From Daphnia carinata (Eukaryota; Arthropoda; Branchiopoda; Diplostraca; Daphniidae), in assembly GCF_022539665.2 (NCBI RefSeq), contig NC_081336.1, positions 6,306,278 through 6,370,277 of the forward strand: a stretch of 64,000 nt of DNA, given 5' to 3'. The notes beneath the pieces are model-generated. The model was given only the letters and a program-made list of their open reading frames with translations. It was not told where the DNA came from and ran no database searches. Made by a program: the position numbers and the translations under genes. Shown one piece after another: positions 59,754 to 64,000 of this stretch. Position 1 is the stretch's first letter. Every line of letters starts with the position of its first letter.

Positions 59754-61221
59754 TTACCTTACATCAAGAGATTACTGCATTTGTACGCTGTTCTATCTGA
59801 CTTGTTGAACAATTAAATTTGAACTGGGTAAGTGATTTCTGTTTCATTTTTTTGCTTCGTTTCGTTTAATATTTTTTCGGCATGAAAATGCTAAACACCT
59901 AATTGCAAAAAGCTGGAGGAAAAGAATATTATGCATGCTAACAAATGCAGTGTCACCCTAGTACAACTCGAAGATTATTCCAATGTGCAGTTTTTTTTGT
60001 GCTGTTGCTAAAATGACATGTGGACTGATGAATGCAGATTGCGTATACAAGTTTACAGATCACTGTTGTCATGATGGCACAGTTGAGGCTTCCAACATTG
60101 GTTGTCCGACATTGCTGCGTTTTGGAGCCTAAATGTAAGAGTGGTTCTCGCCAGAGGTCGGCAGGGAACTTTAACCGAAGCGGCCGCATCTTCGTTGAAT
60201 ACGACTACCCCAAACGCCAAGATTCAAACCTTTTTAGATAGCATTCGGAGTGAGAATGTCGTTGAAATGGAGCTCTCATTTCTGTTGGTTAATACCATGA
60301 ATTTAATCAAATAGGAGGGATTTTACGTGGGCAATGCATCGTCATTAACCTATGCTACAGGCACTAATAATAACGATGTAAATTTCTCCTTCTACGAAAC
60401 ATTTTTTAATAGCATAATTTTGATCCTTTCTAAGTTCTGTGATCTTTTGATTGCTGCTATACAGTTACCGATTGCTGTTTTTTTAAAGGAGCGATGATGG
60501 CTATACTCTTAGATATTTCTTGATTCACTCCTGCTCCAGCCTTGAGATACATTACTTTAGATTTTATCCAACAGAAGTAGAATAGACACAGATAACCACT
60601 GTCATCGACTATTGATAAATAGGTATGCAACTCCTGACCTCGAACCTGTGCACAAAACTAATTTTAAATGAAAGGATGTTTTACATTCGTAATTAAAATA
60701 TGTGTATTTGATTTTTAAGACAAAAAAATTTCCTATTACTCCAAAACTGAAAGAATAAAAAACTTCTATGCTTTTATTATAAATACATGAATCATAGAGG
60801 AGGTGTATTCTCTACTGATGCGAAAATAAGAAGAAAAGAAGCTCGAGCCGAATTGGTATAGAGTATTGGATTAAGTTAGCGTGGTGCAGCCAAAAAATAG
60901 GTTGGATCAGAAAGAATATTGCGGTTTAATGAAAAAACGTGTATTTGCTGAAAATTCGTTTCATTTGAATCAAAGGATTTTTTTCTGACTGGAAATTTCT
61001 TCTATCGACTGGTTAATTCGATTGAAGTGGACGGATTGCAGATGTTGAGGTTCTATTGAAGATTTTCTAACTGCATAGAATATATAAATATTTGTTATTA
61101 TTCTTTGCACGACTTTTTAAAATAAATATTCGAAGAGCAACTGCTATGAAATTTTACCAAATCAAAATATACCATTTATTATACCAAAATAATCTTACTG
61201 CTAATGTTGACCTAACCTTTT
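59754..61221. other. Spacer, copy of 45255-46723
   Basis: Nearly identical to copy 1, with one substitution (near 60777) and one homopolymer difference noticed. No gene was recognised. Confidence 0.4.
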
Positions 61222-62287
61222 TTAACGACCGTAGCCTTTTCCAGCAGCGTGGCTTCTATAACCCCCACTCGTCTGTGCAGAATGACCTCCATATCCCCCT
61301 CTCATTTGTGATCCGTGGCCACCGTAACCTTTGCCTGCCGATACTGCGTGACCTCCATATCCTCCGTTCATTGGAGCTACGTGGCTTCCATATCCTCCAC
61401 TTGTTGGCACTACATGGCCGCCGTAGCCTACGTTCATTTGAGCTGCGTGACCACTATGTCCTTTTCTTACTGGCGCAGAATGACCTCCGTTCATTGACGC
61501 AGCATGACCACCATATCCTCCCCTCGCAGGTGCAGCGTGATTATTGCTGTAGCTTTTACTCTTAGGTCGACGAACCGCTTGATTACCGCCGTACCCCGCG
61601 CTCGCAGGAGAAGGATGACCTCCGTATCCTCCACCGACTGGTGCACCATGTCCGCCATACCCAGCACTAACGGGGGCAGCGTGACTACTGACATGTCCTC
61701 CACCCATGGGTGATCCGTGACCACCGTATCCTCCACTGATTGGCCCAATATGACCTCCATACCCACCGCTCACGGGTGCTGCGTGACTGCTGGGGTGTCC
61801 TATCATCGGGGAGATGTGGCCACTGTATCCTCCATGTGATGAATGGCCACCGTGCCCGGAGCTCAACGGTAATGTATGACCACCGCCGTAGCCTAGACTT
61901 TGTTGGCCACCTGAAATTTATAAAAATCTATGACATATTTGACGTCACCAAAATGATACATAAAATTTTGCAGCCAAGAATGGCTATTTTCCTTGAGGAG
62001 CAACACTTACCATGAGCACCATAGCCTCCAGCATTACCACCGCCTCCTCTTCCTACATCAACAAATGGATAATTAAATTTAATTAATAAAAGATTAATAA
62101 CACCACTAGAACTAAAATTTAAGTTTACAAACCTTTTTTATGCGCGTCGGATGATGAGAAAACTAAAGCAGTTACCAGCAACGAGGTCCACTATAAAAAG
62201 AAGGAAATTTGAATTGAAAACCAAAATCAATGCTTTATTATTGTATGATAAAATCAAACAAACCATAACATTGGAGAAGAAACGCAT
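61222..62287 (-). CDS. Gly/His/Tyr-rich secreted protein, copy 2 (270 aa)
   Basis: Exons 62264-62287, 62133-62190, 62011-62052 and 61222-61910; coding sequence apparently identical to copy 1. Perfect identity over a fast-evolving low-complexity gene supports very recent homogenisation, or a collapsed or duplicated assembly. Confidence 0.85.
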
Positions 62288-62362
62288 TTTGATGAAGATT
62301 GCTCTTGAGACGGTATTTGCAACTGCACTGTTTGCAACTGAAGAGCAGTAAGTTTGCAAAGG

Positions 62363-62374
62363 CCTTTTTATATC
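62363..62374 (-). promoter_or_regulatory. TATA box of Gly-rich gene copy 2
   Basis: Same sequence and spacing as 47865-47876. Confidence 0.75.
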
Positions 62375-64000
62375 GGGCAAAAATGAAAAGACCTTCAAAA
62401 GTGTTAGCAGAAAAGAAAATTTGGTTGTAGAAACTGCTCGTACGAAATTCGTCATCATCGCCTAGAATTGTGGTATTACCAATGCCACCCTCCTTCTCAC
62501 CTTCGAGGAACAAAAGGAATGGTGCGAACAAAAGGAAGAGAAGAAATAGCTATCCATGAGAGGAAAAAAAAGATGTTAGTTCTTCACGTTCTGTGACCAC
62601 TAACCTTCAGCCATCTTCTTCTTCTGTGCTTCGCATTAAATTTGCGTACAAAATTCCTGGAATCGTACCTTAAAACAAAAACTTGTGGTAGCTTCTACAA
62701 GGGTGGCGATAACGAATTTTCTTGCCATTTTCATGGTTTCTTTGTTTATTAACAGCTATTGGTCTAGTTGTTATTCACAAGATGCGTTGTGTGACGGAAC
62801 CTTACTTTGCAAATCCATTGTCTTGACGGCAGTGCATAGCCTAGAAGCGTAAACTGTTAGTCTAAACAGCGGATGGTTACATGTTCTGCTGTAAAACTAA
62901 TGATAAGTGATCTACGAGTGGATTGTGAAAATCAAATAGCCTTTGATTAATCTCTTTCCCTGCTTTCCTAATAGTTTTTCCGCATCTTTATTTAGTACAT
63001 TCTAGGTGACCGTCAACACGACGAAACTTTGCGCAATTGGTATAATCATCAGAGGAGTGAGGAAATTTCTTCACACATCTCTTGTTCAATCCCATTACGT
63101 TCAGAAGTATTTTGTAGGACTTTTTTTTTAATTATGGCTATTTTTTGAAGTGGTATCAAAAGTTGTGTTAAATGATCCTACCACAATAACACGTTATTCT
63201 GCTGGCATTAAGTTAAACGATTTAAAATGCCTGGCCCTTTATAAGCTTCCATCAGTTTACACCATTAGCACGTACGCAGGCCAGCCGGCCGTTGCTGTCG
63301 GATGCGCAAGACTTTCGTTTGGTTGGTTTCGGTTTCATTAACTCGTCTCATTTTCAGTTAAAAAAGGTCGATTTTACTGTATTTGTTCTAATTCATAGAT
63401 CAACCGTGAGAAACTAATGCCGGCGTATGCGCAAAATAAATGAAGTCACCGGCATAAATTCGTTGAAAGGGAAATAATTTATAAAACTAACATGTAATTC
63501 TATAATGTGTCAAACATCCAAGGTCTATTGCAGCAACCTTATTCGAAGTTTTAAAATGCGATTGCGCTCCATTTACAAAATTATTTCCATTTTGTGCTGA
63601 AATATGGTTAAAAGTGGTGTGCTAACTGCTGACTTGCGTTTTCTTTGCCAATGGACGACGTTGCATTGCTTATTGCATTACCTTAATATTGTCAAAAAGT
63701 TTAAAAGCCAGCAGCTTCCTGTAAGTTGATCACCACTTGTAGTTGCTTACAGTTACTACTTATCCCTGCCACGCTGTTCACCATGAGCACTACCATTTTG
63801 GTATTATTATTTTATACTATTTATTCCTCATTCGGGAATAGCTAATAGAATTTGATTGAAAATTAAAACGGGGTTAATCTATTCAGAACTATCGCATTAT
63901 TCTTTAATCAGGTTATCGAGCTACTTTTCTTCGTTGGTGTGTTTTCCTATTATCTTCCTAGCTTCTCCAGTTCCAAAGGTAAGCACTGACCACTGAACTG
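62375..64000. other. Upstream flank of Gly-rich gene copy 2 to window end
   Basis: Counterpart of 47877-49509, increasingly diverged after about 62940. No gene was recognised. Confidence 0.4.

Larger units (their letters stand above)
51302..64000. repeat. Tandem segmental duplication, copy 2 (runs off window)
   Basis: Collinear with 36635-49500. Identity varies by region: the CAP part is clearly diverged, about 43.0-48.4 kb (57.5-62.9 kb here) is nearly identical, and the outer parts are intermediate. The right end of the unit is not reached. Confidence 0.9.

Overview
The window is eukaryotic nuclear DNA from an arthropod, most likely a branchiopod crustacean such as Daphnia. Genes are split by short GT-AG introns (about 60-110 nt). 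TATA boxes sit about 30 nt before inferred transcription starts. The gene content (single-domain VWC, C1q/fibrinogen-like lectins, mucin-CAP proteins, YYTTKAP-type cuticle-like proteins, an invertebrate-type transglutaminase) suits a crustacean. The species is inferred from this content only; no marker gene proves it.

Region 1 (1-5752, minus) is the extracellular part of a C-type-lectin protein that looks like an adhesion GPCR; its 3' end lies off the left edge. Next come tRNA-Arg(CCU) (7121-7193), an intact seven-exon PP2A methylesterase PPME1 (7521-9151, plus) with one GC-AG intron, and a Vago-like SVWC secreted protein (11491-12052, plus). Region 13030-15100 holds a dispersed repeat and a decayed fragment of a Tyr-rich cuticle-like gene. 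A Tdrd12/Yb-like piRNA factor (15463-20113, minus) keeps recognisable helicase, Tudor and CS segments but is broken by stops and frameshifts. A large unrecognised single-exon acidic repeat protein (20609-22906, plus) follows. Two secreted proteins with coiled coil, fibrinogen-like segment and C1q domain (23137-24959 minus; 28663-29859 plus) flank a stand-alone CASD1-type SGNH protein (26393-27758, plus). From 29860 to 36634 there is little apart from one small secreted protein and a second repeat copy.

Region 2 (36635-64000) is a tandem segmental duplication with a unit of about 14.67 kb; the second copy starts at 51302 and runs off the window. Each copy carries, on the minus strand, a mucin-CAP gene, a decayed CAP remnant, a 20-exon 928-aa transglutaminase, a 77-aa secreted or anchored protein, and a 270-aa Gly/His/Tyr-rich secreted protein. 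I checked the splice phases: both transglutaminases, both small proteins and both Gly-rich proteins are fully open. Both CAP copies are damaged, in different ways. Divergence between the copies is patchy: about 5 kb is nearly identical, while the exon with the transglutaminase catalytic Cys differs at 22 of 178 bases with one amino-acid change. This fits gene conversion over an older duplication. The duplication junction falls inside Tyr-rich coding sequence.

The duplicated genes may work together at the body surface or in haemolymph (a cross-linking enzyme beside secreted structural proteins), but that is inference from position only. No prokaryotic features, CRISPR arrays or complete transposons were seen.
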